The notes below the pieces were generated by a model that was not told where the DNA came from, made no database searches, and saw nothing but the letters and a program-made list of their open reading frames with translations. 42,886 nt of DNA from Deltaproteobacteria bacterium. GTDB taxonomy: Bacteria; Desulfobacterota; Desulfuromonadia; Desulfuromonadales; BM103. Both the position numbers and the translations under genes were made by a program. The stretch is taken from positions 1-42,886 of the forward strand of contig JAJRRB010000015.1 of the NCBI GenBank assembly GCA_024279915.1, read 5' to 3'. Positions 18,968 through 27,285 of the stretch are shown piece after piece; positions within the stretch are counted from its first letter, which is position 1, and each line of letters begins with the position of its first letter.

Positions 18968-19076
18968 ATGTTCGGTAAATGCCCTTCCAAAAATAGAAGT
19001 CTGACCCGTTGTCAGCCTTTTTAAAGTCTCGAATCAGACTAGCATAAAATCCGGCCAAGTCCATCGTTGCAGAGGA

Positions 19077-19534
19077 TCAGTTTTCGTTTCTGCCCATCTC
19101 GATGGCGGCTCTGGCCAGAACATCACAGCGTTCATTTTCGGCATGACCGTCGTGCCCCCGGACCCAGAACCATTCCACCTCGTGCGGTTCGGTCAACTCC
19201 AGCAGTCGCTCCCAAAGATCACGGTTGGCAACCGGCTTCTTCTGAGAATTTTTCCAGCCACGCCTGATCCAGCCATCGATCCACTCGGTCATACCTTTTT
19301 GACATACTGCGAATCGGTCGTCATCTTGACTTGACAGGGACGCGTCAACGCTTCAAGTCCGGCAATAGCACCGAGCATTTCCATGCGATTATTGGTGGTC
19401 TCCGGGTCATAGCCGGAGAACTCTTTTTCGTGATCCCCACAGCGCATAACGGTTCCCCAGCCACCCGGACCTGGGTTGCCAGAGCACGCACCGTCGGAAA
19501 AAATCTCTACCTGTTTATTTACAGATTTACTCAT
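19077..19534 (-). pseudogene. rnhA: Ribonuclease HI split by a -1 frameshift
   Basis: Two overlapping frames together give one complete RNase HI of about 152 residues. The first frame (19534-19289) holds [23 protein letters not shown] and TTDSQYVKK, i.e. the first three catalytic acids. The second (19292-19077) begins [15 protein letters not shown] and holds [14 protein letters not shown], with the catalytic His and last Asp. They join exactly by a -1 shift at C AAA AAG (minus strand, about 19301-19295), restoring the family sequence QYVKKGMTEW. The first stop and second ATG overlap as ATGA. This may be a homopolymer sequencing error, a mutation, or real recoding. Confidence 0.85.
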
Positions 19535-19691
19535 CTTTGAAATGCATCCAATCTTAAAGTTATTGTTAAAACCTTTACGCATCCTAACACAGCTCTTTTT
19601 GCAATTCAGCCCTGATAAATCGGTATACAGATTAAAATTCATGGGCATGTTGCTAAAGAGAAACTGCCAACATCGACCACTCCAGGGAAAG

Positions 19692-19730
19692 AAAAAACCC
19701 CTCTGGGATTATCAAATATAACCTCCCAGA
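19692..19730 (-). terminator. Possible terminator after the UPF0324 gene
   Basis: On the minus strand CTGGGA...TCCCAG (with an inner TTAT/ATAA pairing) overlaps the gene end. It is followed by AGGGG and a run of six U. The five-base gap before the U-run makes this a moderate call. Confidence 0.4.
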
Positions 19731-20650
19731 ATCAGGACCAGGACCGTAACACTGACGACGATCCAGAGCAGGAGTCCCAGCAACAAGGGTCGCACTCCTA
19801 CTTGCTTGAGAACTTGCTTCGTTAAGCCTGCCCCGATCAGAAACAGGGTCATCACCAGCGTCTGCGTGGAAAGAAGATAGAGACCATCCCAGATCGAGTC
19901 GAAAGCTGGCAACCATGAATTGATAAAAGCGGCAGCGATAAAGCCAAGAATAAAGAGAGGAATGCCAACTCTTTCTTCCGATTTCCAGATAAACCCTGCA
20001 ACCAGAGTGTAGGGAGCAATCCATAAAGCCCTGGTCAGTTTGGCAGTAGTACCGACGGTCAATGCCACGGCTCCGAATGTGGCTGAAGCACCGACAACAC
20101 TGCTGGTATCATGAATTGCCAAAGCCGCCCAGAGACCGAATTGATGCTGATTGAGTTCGAACAGATGACCAAGTGGAGGAAAGAGAATCAAGGCAGCAGC
20201 ATTGAGAGCAAAAACCGTTGCCAAAGAAACCGCAATTTCTTCGTCCTTGGCCTTAATTACCGGTGCCATAGCGGCAATCGCGCTACCGCCACAGATTGCA
20301 GTCCCGAAAGAAACCAGGGTTCGGGTGTTTGACGAAACTTTCAGCGCCCGACCAAGGACTTCTCCCAGACAGATCGTCGCAGTAATACTGACCAGGGTGA
20401 GCAATAGAGAACTTTTGCCAACTTCAATCACCTCGCCGATGTTGACACCAAAACCAAGTCCAACAACCGACAACTTCAGCAAGAGATTACTGGCCTTAGA
20501 GGTCCATTCCGGGAGAGGATTGCCGAAGAAAAAACTGAACGAGAAGCCTGCGACCAAGGCAACAGGAGAGGTGACGATGGGAATAGCCGTCAGCAGAAAC
20601 AGACCGATAAAAATCCGCTTATTTAATTTCCGCTGGTCTTCATTCAGCAT
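19712..20650 (-). CDS. UPF0324/YeiH family membrane protein (putative sulfate exporter family)
   Basis: 312 residues with about ten hydrophobic segments. Family signatures: GLGFGVNIGEV near TM3, GTAICGGSAIAAMAPVIKAKDEEIAVSLATVF, and LAIHDTSSVVGASATFG. Homologues are annotated as putative sulfate or sulfonate exporters, but transport substrates are mostly unproven. The start ATG lies inside the last codons of the ureohydrolase gene (11-base overlap), so the two are co-translated. The operon position suggests export or uptake linked to the amidino/diamino compound metabolism upstream; this is inference. Confidence 0.85.
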   Translation of the reverse strand: MLNEDQRKLNKRIFIGLFLLTAIPIVTSPVALVAGFSFSFFFGNPLPEWTSKASNLLLKLSVVGLGFGVNIGEVIEVGKSSLLLTLVSITATICLGEVLGRALKVSSNTRTLVSFGTAICGGSAIAAMAPVIKAKDEEIAVSLATVFALNAAALILFPPLGHLFELNQHQFGLWAALAIHDTSSVVGASATFGAVALTVGTTAKLTRALWIAPYTLVAGFIWKSEERVGIPLFILGFIAAAFINSWLPAFDSIWDGLYLLSTQTLVMTLFLIGAGLTKQVLKQVGVRPLLLGLLLWIVVSVTVLVLILGGYI

Positions 20651-21590
20651 CTGAATCTATTTTTTCAGCAAGTAGGCAGAGAATCTCATACATGATTGTC
20701 GCCCCGATCAAAGCAGTATTGCCGAAGGGATCGAAGGGCGGTGATACTTCAACGACATCTGCGCCGACCAAGTTCAACCCTCTCAGCCCACGAATTAAGC
20801 CCTGCGCCTCTATCGTCGTCAGACCCCCAACTTCTGGAGTCCCTGTGCCCGGGGCGAAAGCGGGGTCAATGCTGTCAATATCAAAAGAAACATAGGTCGG
20901 CTCGTCGCCAACCACCCGCCGCGCCTCAGCAATGACTTTTTCTACGCCAAGTTGATTGAACTCCTCTATATACACAATCCGGATACCATGCTTGGAACCA
21001 AACTCCCAACATTCATCAGAGTTTGCGGCACCACGAATCCCAATTTGAATGGTTCGTTTCGGATCCAGCAAGCCTTCTTCGACAGCCCTGCGGAAAGGCG
21101 TTCCATGGCTGTACTTGGAATTCATTTCTTCATCACAGCAGTCTGTATGAGCATCAATATGCACCAGACCGACAGGGCGCTCTTTGGCTATAGCCCTCAT
21201 GATCGGCAAAGTAATCGAGTGATCACCACCGGCGCTTAATGGCACGATGCCAAAGCGATGAAGATTCTCATAGAAACCGGTTATGTCGGCAAGGCTGGCT
21301 TCAACATCAAAAATCTGCTTGAAACGAACATCACCGACATCGGCGATTCTGCATAATTCATACGGATTGACTCGCGTCACATGGTGAATCATCCGCATCA
21401 TGCTCGACATATCTCTTATCTGCCTGGGCCCTTGGCGCGCTCCCGACCTGGCTTCAACGGCACCGTCATAGGGCACTCCCACCAACGCGATGTCCAAATC
21501 GTTCAGATCGGTTGCCAGTGGCGTTCTCATAAAGGTAGGGATTCCGCAGTAACGCGGTTCATTCATGGGATTATTGCTCTGCTCCGCCAT
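20640..21590 (-). CDS. Agmatinase-family ureohydrolase (amidinohydrolase)
   Basis: 316 residues, arginase/agmatinase fold with all Mn ligands: GGDHS (H124), DAHTD (D146, H148, D150) and SFDIDSIDPAFAPGTGTPEVGG (two Asp). The N-terminus (EPRYCGIPTFMRTPLATDL) resembles guanidinobutyrase/guanidinopropionase-type members as much as SpeB. The enzyme should hydrolyse a guanidino or formimino group to urea or formamide; the substrate is unresolved, so no gene symbol is given. The RBS is strong (AAGGAG, seven bases). It starts 15 bases after the end of the diaminopropionate ammonia-lyase gene and overlaps the UPF0324 gene. Confidence 0.88.
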   Translation of the reverse strand: MAEQSNNPMNEPRYCGIPTFMRTPLATDLNDLDIALVGVPYDGAVEARSGARQGPRQIRDMSSMMRMIHHVTRVNPYELCRIADVGDVRFKQIFDVEASLADITGFYENLHRFGIVPLSAGGDHSITLPIMRAIAKERPVGLVHIDAHTDCCDEEMNSKYSHGTPFRRAVEEGLLDPKRTIQIGIRGAANSDECWEFGSKHGIRIVYIEEFNQLGVEKVIAEARRVVGDEPTYVSFDIDSIDPAFAPGTGTPEVGGLTTIEAQGLIRGLRGLNLVGADVVEVSPPFDPFGNTALIGATIMYEILCLLAEKIDSDAE

Positions 21591-21605
21591 GTTGTCTCCT
21601 TAGCC

Positions 21606-22829
21606 TCAGGCCAACGGCTGATATTTCCCGTGCCAGAGGATTTCACGATAATTTTCAGGATCTGTCGCGCCCTCGGTATTAAAGAACAGCAGATTGGAAT
21701 CAGGACCTATTTTCAGATCTTCTTTTAATTTGCCAAAATCAGGGTTGTTAACCAAGAGGTCCAGTAGGCCGATACCCAGCGAGCCGGACTCCCCGGCTTC
21801 AACAGCATCGTCACCTCTCAGAGGATTAGCCAGGATACGAATTCCGTTGGCCGCCACGAAGTTGCCGCAACTGATATAGCAACAGGGGAAATCTCGCAAA
21901 AGCTCCCAGGCAAGGGGACTGGGTTCACCGCAGGCCAGACCGGCCATGATGGTGTTCAGCTCTCCGCCAACGGCGTGAGGGAGGCCATCACCGGCCGCTG
22001 CAGAAGCAAGCATACAGGCCGCATTATCAGGCTCCATGACAATGAAACGGGGCGGATTGTCCTGAAACTGGTTGAGCAGGTAGCCGATCACGGCAGCGGC
22101 CATCGATCCCACCCCGGCCTGAACAAAGACATGGGTCGGTCGGCTTATTCCTGCCTGTAACGTCTGGCTCACAGCCTCGGCACACATGGTCATATAACCC
22201 TGCATGATCCAGCTCGGGATTTCAGTGTAACCCTCCCAGGCCGTATCCTGAACAAGATGCCAGCCATGTTCTTGAGCCAGGCGGCGAGCCAGGCGTACCG
22301 TATCATCATAATTCAGAGCGGTGACTTCAACACGAGCGCCATGGGAACGAATGGCCTCCACCCGGGAGACTGACGACCCTTTGGGCATGTAGATAACTGC
22401 TTGTTGTCCTAACTGCTCAGCAGCCCAGGCAATAGCGCGACCATGATTACCATCGGTGGCAGTGGTCAAGGTTATCTGGCCGAGGCGCTGCCTCACCTCG
22501 TCGCTCACCAGATAAGCAAAATCGACGGAGTCTATATCCTGCTTCAGTTTTTGGCACAAGAGTCTCGCAACGGCATAACTGCCACCCAACACCTTGAAGG
22601 CTCGGAGGTTAAATCGCGTTGACTCATCTTTGACTAAAATCTCACCGCATCCCCATGCCTTGGCCAGTTGATTCAACCTTACCAGATCCGTTGACTGATA
22701 ACCTGGAAGCTGACGGTGAAACCGCAGCACCTTCTGCGCCTCGGTTTCAGAAAAGCTCTCTTGAATGCTTGCTGCCTGAGGATATCTTAGCAAATACTTA
22801 AATCCATACTTTGGGATTTTCATCGTCAT
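21606..22829 (-). CDS. dpaL: Diaminopropionate ammonia-lyase
   Basis: 407 residues, fold-type II PLP enzyme. The Schiff-base Lys is K79 in FNLRAFKVLGGSYA. The phosphate/substrate loop is TATDGNHGRAIAWAA, and VFVQAGVGSMAAAVIGY and EAGESGSLG match DpaL (YgeX). It converts 2,3-diaminopropionate to pyruvate and two ammonia. The frame is open for 32 codons further upstream, but ATG 22829 has AGGG about seven bases ahead and the family N-terminus (KYGFKYL). It heads a cluster with the ureohydrolase and UPF0324 protein, suggesting use of an unusual amidino-diamino acid. Confidence 0.9.
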   Translation of the reverse strand: MTMKIPKYGFKYLLRYPQAASIQESFSETEAQKVLRFHRQLPGYQSTDLVRLNQLAKAWGCGEILVKDESTRFNLRAFKVLGGSYAVARLLCQKLKQDIDSVDFAYLVSDEVRQRLGQITLTTATDGNHGRAIAWAAEQLGQQAVIYMPKGSSVSRVEAIRSHGARVEVTALNYDDTVRLARRLAQEHGWHLVQDTAWEGYTEIPSWIMQGYMTMCAEAVSQTLQAGISRPTHVFVQAGVGSMAAAVIGYLLNQFQDNPPRFIVMEPDNAACMLASAAAGDGLPHAVGGELNTIMAGLACGEPSPLAWELLRDFPCCYISCGNFVAANGIRILANPLRGDDAVEAGESGSLGIGLLDLLVNNPDFGKLKEDLKIGPDSNLLFFNTEGATDPENYREILWHGKYQPLA

Positions 22830-22977
22830 CTGCGTTCCCTTTCTTTGACAACTGGCAACGAGCAACCAAGCCTGTTGTCCATTGTACCAATCCTTATCAC
22901 CACACCAAAAGAGAAAAAGGGCCACCTTCTTATAACAGAAGATGACCCTACAGCTTTATAGCCTTACAGCCTTGTTT

Positions 22978-23142
22978 TTAGTAAATCACAATATAACCAT
23001 GATCCGTAGCGATCTTGGAGATTTCCAGGACATCTTCGATCTGGTAGGAAGTGCCATCGAGCACGAAAGTGTAACCTTCTTCCGGGTTCTTTTTGGCAAG
23101 GTCCATCAAATATTCAAAGCTGGCGGTTTTAATTGTTTCCAC
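22978..23142 (-). CDS. Small conserved-looking protein, 54 residues, function unknown
   Basis: A GTG-started frame (GTG at 23140-23142) encoding METIKTASFEYLMDLAKKNP, then a Gly-Tyr turn, TFVLDGTSYQIEDVLEISKI and the ending TDHGYIVIY. It has an excellent RBS (AGAGGAG, eight bases ahead), no Cys and a balanced charge, predicted as helix then strands. It lies 76 bases downstream of the HisN-like gene and about 150 upstream of dpaL, on the same strand. I do not recognise a family. Codon use and the RBS make it a credible gene. Confidence 0.7.
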   Translation of the reverse strand: METIKTASFEYLMDLAKKNPEEGYTFVLDGTSYQIEDVLEISKIATDHGYIVIY

Positions 23143-23218
23143 GCCATCATCTCCTCTAGTCGACGTCCATCCAGAAACTCCGGATGGATGCGCGTACTGT
23201 TTTCGCTTTGGAAACGTG

Positions 23219-24031
23219 TTAAAGCAGGGCCATCACTTCTGCATGCAGCCGTTTGTTGCCAGCAGCCACCACAAAACCACCGGCAACCGGACTCTTGCCT
23301 TGCGCATCGGTGATCACACCGCCAGCCGCTTCGATAATCGGAATCAACGGGACGATGTCGTAAGGCTGCAGGGTGTCTTCAATCACCAGGTCGATCTGAC
23401 CGAGCGCCAGCATGCAGTAGGAATAACAATCGCCACCGAAACGTTGCAAGCGGGCCTTTGCTGCGACCTTTCTGAAAGTCGCCAGATTCTCAGCATTAGC
23501 GAACATACTCTCGTGGGTACAGTAGAGTAGAGCCTCTTCAAGACGGACGTCCTGCCGACTCTGCATGGCAAGGGTTTGGCCCCCGTGCTGCAAAAAAGCA
23601 CCTGCCGTACTGCCATAAAAGAGTTCGTCCGTTGCCGGTTGGTGCATCAGCCCCGCAAGCACCCGATCGCCCTGCTGTAATCCGACCAAAATGCCCCAGG
23701 TGGGAAAACCGCTGATAAACGCCTTGGTGCCATCAATCGGATCGATGATCCAGTTGATATCGCTCATCCCCGGCGTGATGCCATCTTCTTCACCGATAAC
23801 ACCGAAAGTCGGGCAGCAGCGAGTCAGTTCCGCGCGCAGATAAGCCTCAATTTCGCGATCGGCCTGCGTCACCGGATCAAAGCTGTGCTCATCAAGCTTG
23901 TTCTCCACCTGCAGAGGCTGACGGAAATAGCGCATGGCTATTTCGCCCGCACCCTGCATCGCCTGTTGCGCAAAGCTCAGCGCCTCGGCAATATCCTGAG
24001 GAGTCAATTCTGTCAAAGGGGCTTTATTCAT
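23219..24031 (-). CDS. hisN: Inositol monophosphatase-family phosphatase, HisN-like
   Basis: 270 residues. Metal-binding motifs are intact: GEEDG (Glu), DPIDGTKAF (Asp-x-x-Asp-Gly-Thr) and QPYDIVPLIPIIEAAGG (Asp). GGDCYSYCMLALGQIDLVIE is characteristic of the HisN-type histidinol-phosphate phosphatases rather than SuhB or CysQ. It could therefore supply the last phosphatase step of histidine synthesis, but other sugar phosphates cannot be excluded. The frame extends to a TTG six codons upstream; ATG 24031 is chosen, with AGGA about ten bases before it. Confidence 0.82.
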   Translation of the reverse strand: MNKAPLTELTPQDIAEALSFAQQAMQGAGEIAMRYFRQPLQVENKLDEHSFDPVTQADREIEAYLRAELTRCCPTFGVIGEEDGITPGMSDINWIIDPIDGTKAFISGFPTWGILVGLQQGDRVLAGLMHQPATDELFYGSTAGAFLQHGGQTLAMQSRQDVRLEEALLYCTHESMFANAENLATFRKVAAKARLQRFGGDCYSYCMLALGQIDLVIEDTLQPYDIVPLIPIIEAAGGVITDAQGKSPVAGGFVVAAGNKRLHAEVMALL

Positions 24032-24124
24032 GGGCTCGAAATCCTGCAAAGAAGAGATAAGTTGCTGAACATTCTATAGGAAAGTGGGCTTATCATCAAA
24101 ACAAAGGTTTTTTCGGGTTTAACC

Positions 24125-24208
24125 ATCCTGTCTATCCTGTTCATCCCTGTTAGAGAAATGCCTTTAAAGTCAAAATCATTTTACAGGGATAGACAGGATG
24201 AACAGGAT
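24125..24208. repeat. Inverted repeat between queF and hisN
   Basis: A 26-base arm (24125-24150) of CCTGT/TATCC/TTCATCC units is matched in inverted orientation at 24183-24208 with a few mismatches caused by swapped subunits. From memory, this repeat type is common between genes in many bacteria (not checked). The position suggests a transcript-end or RNA-stability hairpin between the two minus-strand genes. Confidence 0.65.
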
Positions 24209-24237
24209 AGGAGCTGTAACCAGAAAGATTTTACAAG

Positions 24238-25068
24238 CTATTGCCGCGCCAACCGCAAATTCTCCACATCATACTCAAAGTTACTGCGATACGGATTGAT
24301 ATCCAGACCACCACGACGAGTATAACGTGCATAAACCGTCAGCTGCTCTGGTTGGCAAAAGCGTATCAGATCGGTATAGATCCGTTCAACGCACTGTTCA
24401 TGGAATTCGTTGTGTTGCCGAAAAGAGATCAGGTAGCGCAGCAGGGCCTCCTGATCGATTTTTGCCCCCTGGTAGCGAACCAGCAGGCTGCCCCAATCAG
24501 GCTGGTTAGTCACCAGGCAGTTGCTTTTCAATAGATGGCTGTGCAGTGTTTCACTGACCTGCTGTCGAGGGTCAGCCGCACCCTTAAGGAGTTCAGCGTT
24601 CAGAGAGTAATGATCAATTTTGATATCGAGTTCATCGATGCACTGCCCCGGTAGAGTGGCAAAGGACTCAGTGGCAAACGCTGCGGCACTGAGCAAACGC
24701 ACATCCACCGGTGCTCCGGCAGCACCACCCAGATCCTGACTCATCAGAGCGCGCACTGATTCGAAATCATCAAAGCGGGTCTGGTTGAAAGAATTGAGAT
24801 AGAGCTTGATTGATTTCGATTCGATCAGGTTGGCCGATTCGCATGGGATACGAAGCTCCCCCATGGCAACCACCGGTTTGCCCTGTGGAGTCAACCAGGA
24901 GAGCTCGTAAGCATTCCAGATATCCACGCCGTGAAACGGCAGATCATCAGTCAGGCCAATCTCTTCACGCTTGAGTTGACGTGGTATCGGACAGAGCAGA
25001 CCGGGGTCGTACTCGGACTTGTAAAGGGTCAGCTTGCCGAGAGGTAGATTGGCTTCGTATTCGTTCAT
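24238..25068 (-). CDS. queF: NADPH-dependent 7-cyano-7-deazaguanine reductase (preQ0 reductase)
   Basis: 276 residues, the long two-domain (T-fold tandem) QueF. The signature motif ESKSIKLYLNSFN and the catalytic Cys in SNCLVTNQPDWGS are present, with the C-terminal FHEQCVERIYTDL and RRGGLDINPYRS blocks. It reduces preQ0 to preQ1 in queuosine tRNA modification. Only four bases separate its ATG from the stop of the upstream helicase gene, so the two are co-transcribed. No preQ1 riboswitch is seen. Confidence 0.95.
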   Translation of the reverse strand: MNEYEANLPLGKLTLYKSEYDPGLLCPIPRQLKREEIGLTDDLPFHGVDIWNAYELSWLTPQGKPVVAMGELRIPCESANLIESKSIKLYLNSFNQTRFDDFESVRALMSQDLGGAAGAPVDVRLLSAAAFATESFATLPGQCIDELDIKIDHYSLNAELLKGAADPRQQVSETLHSHLLKSNCLVTNQPDWGSLLVRYQGAKIDQEALLRYLISFRQHNEFHEQCVERIYTDLIRFCQPEQLTVYARYTRRGGLDINPYRSNFEYDVENLRLARQ

Positions 25069-25072
25069 GGTC

Positions 25073-27112
25073 TTATTCTGCCTCTTCCCCCATCAGCTTG
25101 GCAAGCATATCCGACATACTGAGTTCTCCTCCACCCTCACCTTCGGTAAGGTGGAATCCGGCCCGGGCTTCCTCCTGACGCACCTCTTCAGGGATCTCTG
25201 CCAGAAAACGACTGAGTTCGCGCGGCTCTGCCTTGCCATACTTTTTACGTGCGTCGGCATGCAGGATGGTCAACTTTTCCCGGGCACGGGTGATACCGAC
25301 GTAGCAGAGGCGGCGTTCCTCATCGACATCAAAGGCTTCGGACACAGATTTCTTGTGCGGCAAAAAGCCCTCTTCGAAGCCAGGCAGGAAGACGTGGGGG
25401 AACTCCAGGCCTTTACTCGAATGCAGGCTCATCAGCACCACAGCATCCTTGGCCAGCTTTTTCTCCTTACTGTCAGAGCCCGGTTCATCACGATCGAGCA
25501 GAGCAACCTTTTCCAGGAAACCGGAGAGTGTCGGCTTACCATCGCGCTCCTCGTAGGTGGCGATCGCGTTGATAACCTCCTGGACATTCTCGATGCGGCG
25601 TTCGACTTTCTCGCGCGAATCCGGTTCGCGGCGCAGCTCAGCTTCGAGACCGATCGCAGCAAACAGATCTTTTGCCGTACCAGCCAGCCTGCCGCCGCGA
25701 AACCAGCTCTTGTGGTCTTCGACCAGGGCGATAAAACCCTCCAGGGCATCGACGGCCCTGGCATTGATGCCGGTAATCATGCGCGCTTTTCTGAGCACCT
25801 TCCAGAGTGGTTCCTTGCTGCTGATCGAGGTGCGGATCAGCAGATCAGCAGTCGTTCGGCCAATACCACGACGCGGGTAATTGAGGATACGCAGCAGGTT
25901 GACCTCGTCGGAGGGGTTGACGATGAAACGCAGATAGGCGATGGCATCCTTGACCTCCTTGCGATCAAAGAACTGCTGGCCGCCGATCAGCACATAGGGA
26001 ATGTCGGCAAAACGCAGCTCCTGCTCAAAAACCATGGTCTGGGCGTTGGTGCGCATCAAGATGGCGTGATCCTTATACGTCATACGCTTGGCGTCCACAT
26101 TATGGCGAATACGCGCGATCACGGCGCGCGTTTCATCTTCGGCATCAAGACACCTGACCACACCGATCTTTTCGCCGTCACTGCCAGCAGTCCAGAGCAC
26201 CTTCTCCTTGCGCTTCTTATTGTGCTTGATCAACTTGTTAGCGGCATTCAGAATGTTCGCCGTGGAACGATAATTCTGTTCCATTTTGATGACGTGAGCA
26301 CCGGCAAAATGCTTTTCAAAATCGAGGATATTGCCCGGGTCAGCGCCACGCCAGCCATAAATAGACTGATCATCATCACCAACCACGCAGAAGTTGTTCC
26401 ACTTGCTGGCGAGCCGCCGCATCAGGGTAAATTGGGCGATATTGGTATCCTGGTACTCATCAACCATGATGTACTGGAAACGTTCCTGGTAACGCTCTTG
26501 AACCTCGGGGAATTCATCGAAAAGCCGCACCACCAGCATGATCAAGTCGTCAAAGTCGACCGCGTTGTAGCTTTTCAGACTCTTCTGGTATTCGGGATAG
26601 ACTCTCTGCGCCATCTCGCCGACCACATCACCGCGCATAAAAGGACCAAACTGTGCTGGTGATTTCAGGCTGTTTTTGGCATCGGAGATCTTCCAGAGAA
26701 TAGCATCGGGAGTCAGGCCATGATCAGGATTGATCGTGTTCATCAGATCCTTGATCAGGCGCTGTTGATCGGAGGCACCGTAAATACTGAAATTACGCTT
26801 GTAGCCAAGATGCTCAATATCGGCACGCAGAATGCGACAGCAGAGCGAATGAAAGGTCGAAATCTGGATACGTTCTGTTTTGCTGCGACCGGCCAGAGCA
26901 GCGACTCGCTCCTGCATTTCCTTCGCGGCCTTGTTGGTAAAGGTCACCGCCAGCACTCGCTCCGGATCAACACACTTTGAGCCAACCAGGTGAGCCACCC
27001 GGTGCGTGACCACATTGGTTTTACCAGAGCCAGCTCCAGCCAGCAGTAAAAGCGGTCCTTCGGTATGCAAAACCGCTTCAAGTTGTTGCGGATTGAGAGT
27101 GTTCAGATTCAC
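25073..27112 (-). CDS. UvrD/Rep/PcrA-family 3'-5' DNA helicase
   Basis: 679 residues, superfamily 1A helicase. Motifs in order: Q-motif and Walker A (LNPQQLEAV, AGAGSGKT), TFTNKAAKEM, Walker B VDEYQDTN, GDDDQSIYGWRGA, EQNYRST, LMSLHSSKGLEFPHVFLPG and YVGITRARE. Length and the ending favour a Rep/PcrA-like enzyme; which one is not settled. The start is GTG 27112 with a weak RBS. A 542-residue open frame on the opposite strand is a shadow of this gene. Confidence 0.94.
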   Translation of the reverse strand: MNLNTLNPQQLEAVLHTEGPLLLLAGAGSGKTNVVTHRVAHLVGSKCVDPERVLAVTFTNKAAKEMQERVAALAGRSKTERIQISTFHSLCCRILRADIEHLGYKRNFSIYGASDQQRLIKDLMNTINPDHGLTPDAILWKISDAKNSLKSPAQFGPFMRGDVVGEMAQRVYPEYQKSLKSYNAVDFDDLIMLVVRLFDEFPEVQERYQERFQYIMVDEYQDTNIAQFTLMRRLASKWNNFCVVGDDDQSIYGWRGADPGNILDFEKHFAGAHVIKMEQNYRSTANILNAANKLIKHNKKRKEKVLWTAGSDGEKIGVVRCLDAEDETRAVIARIRHNVDAKRMTYKDHAILMRTNAQTMVFEQELRFADIPYVLIGGQQFFDRKEVKDAIAYLRFIVNPSDEVNLLRILNYPRRGIGRTTADLLIRTSISSKEPLWKVLRKARMITGINARAVDALEGFIALVEDHKSWFRGGRLAGTAKDLFAAIGLEAELRREPDSREKVERRIENVQEVINAIATYEERDGKPTLSGFLEKVALLDRDEPGSDSKEKKLAKDAVVLMSLHSSKGLEFPHVFLPGFEEGFLPHKKSVSEAFDVDEERRLCYVGITRAREKLTILHADARKKYGKAEPRELSRFLAEIPEEVRQEEARAGFHLTEGEGGGELSMSDMLAKLMGEEAE

Positions 27113-27224
27113 AGAAATGTACTCGTAAAGGGTCTGGTTGACGGAAAAGCCCCTGCCGTTAGGTGGCTGGGAAAAGGTTTTGAGATACTATGAAAAAAGA
27201 AGGGGAAAGGCAAGGGAAGCTTTA

Positions 27225-27273
27225 GGCTGTAGAGCCTTAAGGTTCAACCTTAAAGCCTTAAGGCCCTACAGCC
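27225..27273. repeat. 18-bp inverted repeat downstream of sthA
   Basis: GGCTGTAGAGCCTTAAGG (27225-27242) pairs with CCTTAAGGCCCTACAGCC (27256-27273), 17 of 18 positions, around a 13-base loop. It lies just past the sthA stop and may end its transcript, although no U-run follows on the minus strand. The unit CCCTACAGC occurs twice here, and CCTACAGC recurs near 22946 after dpaL. Confidence 0.6.
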
Positions 27274-27285
27274 CTACAGCTTCTC

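Noticed and set aside
25040-25100. A preQ1 riboswitch controlling queF
   Set aside because: queF starts four bases after the helicase gene, leaving no leader for one.
25034-26662. A 542-codon open frame on the plus strand
   Set aside because: It lies entirely opposite the UvrD/Rep helicase gene, which has all its motifs; the plus frame has no RBS or recognisable domain.
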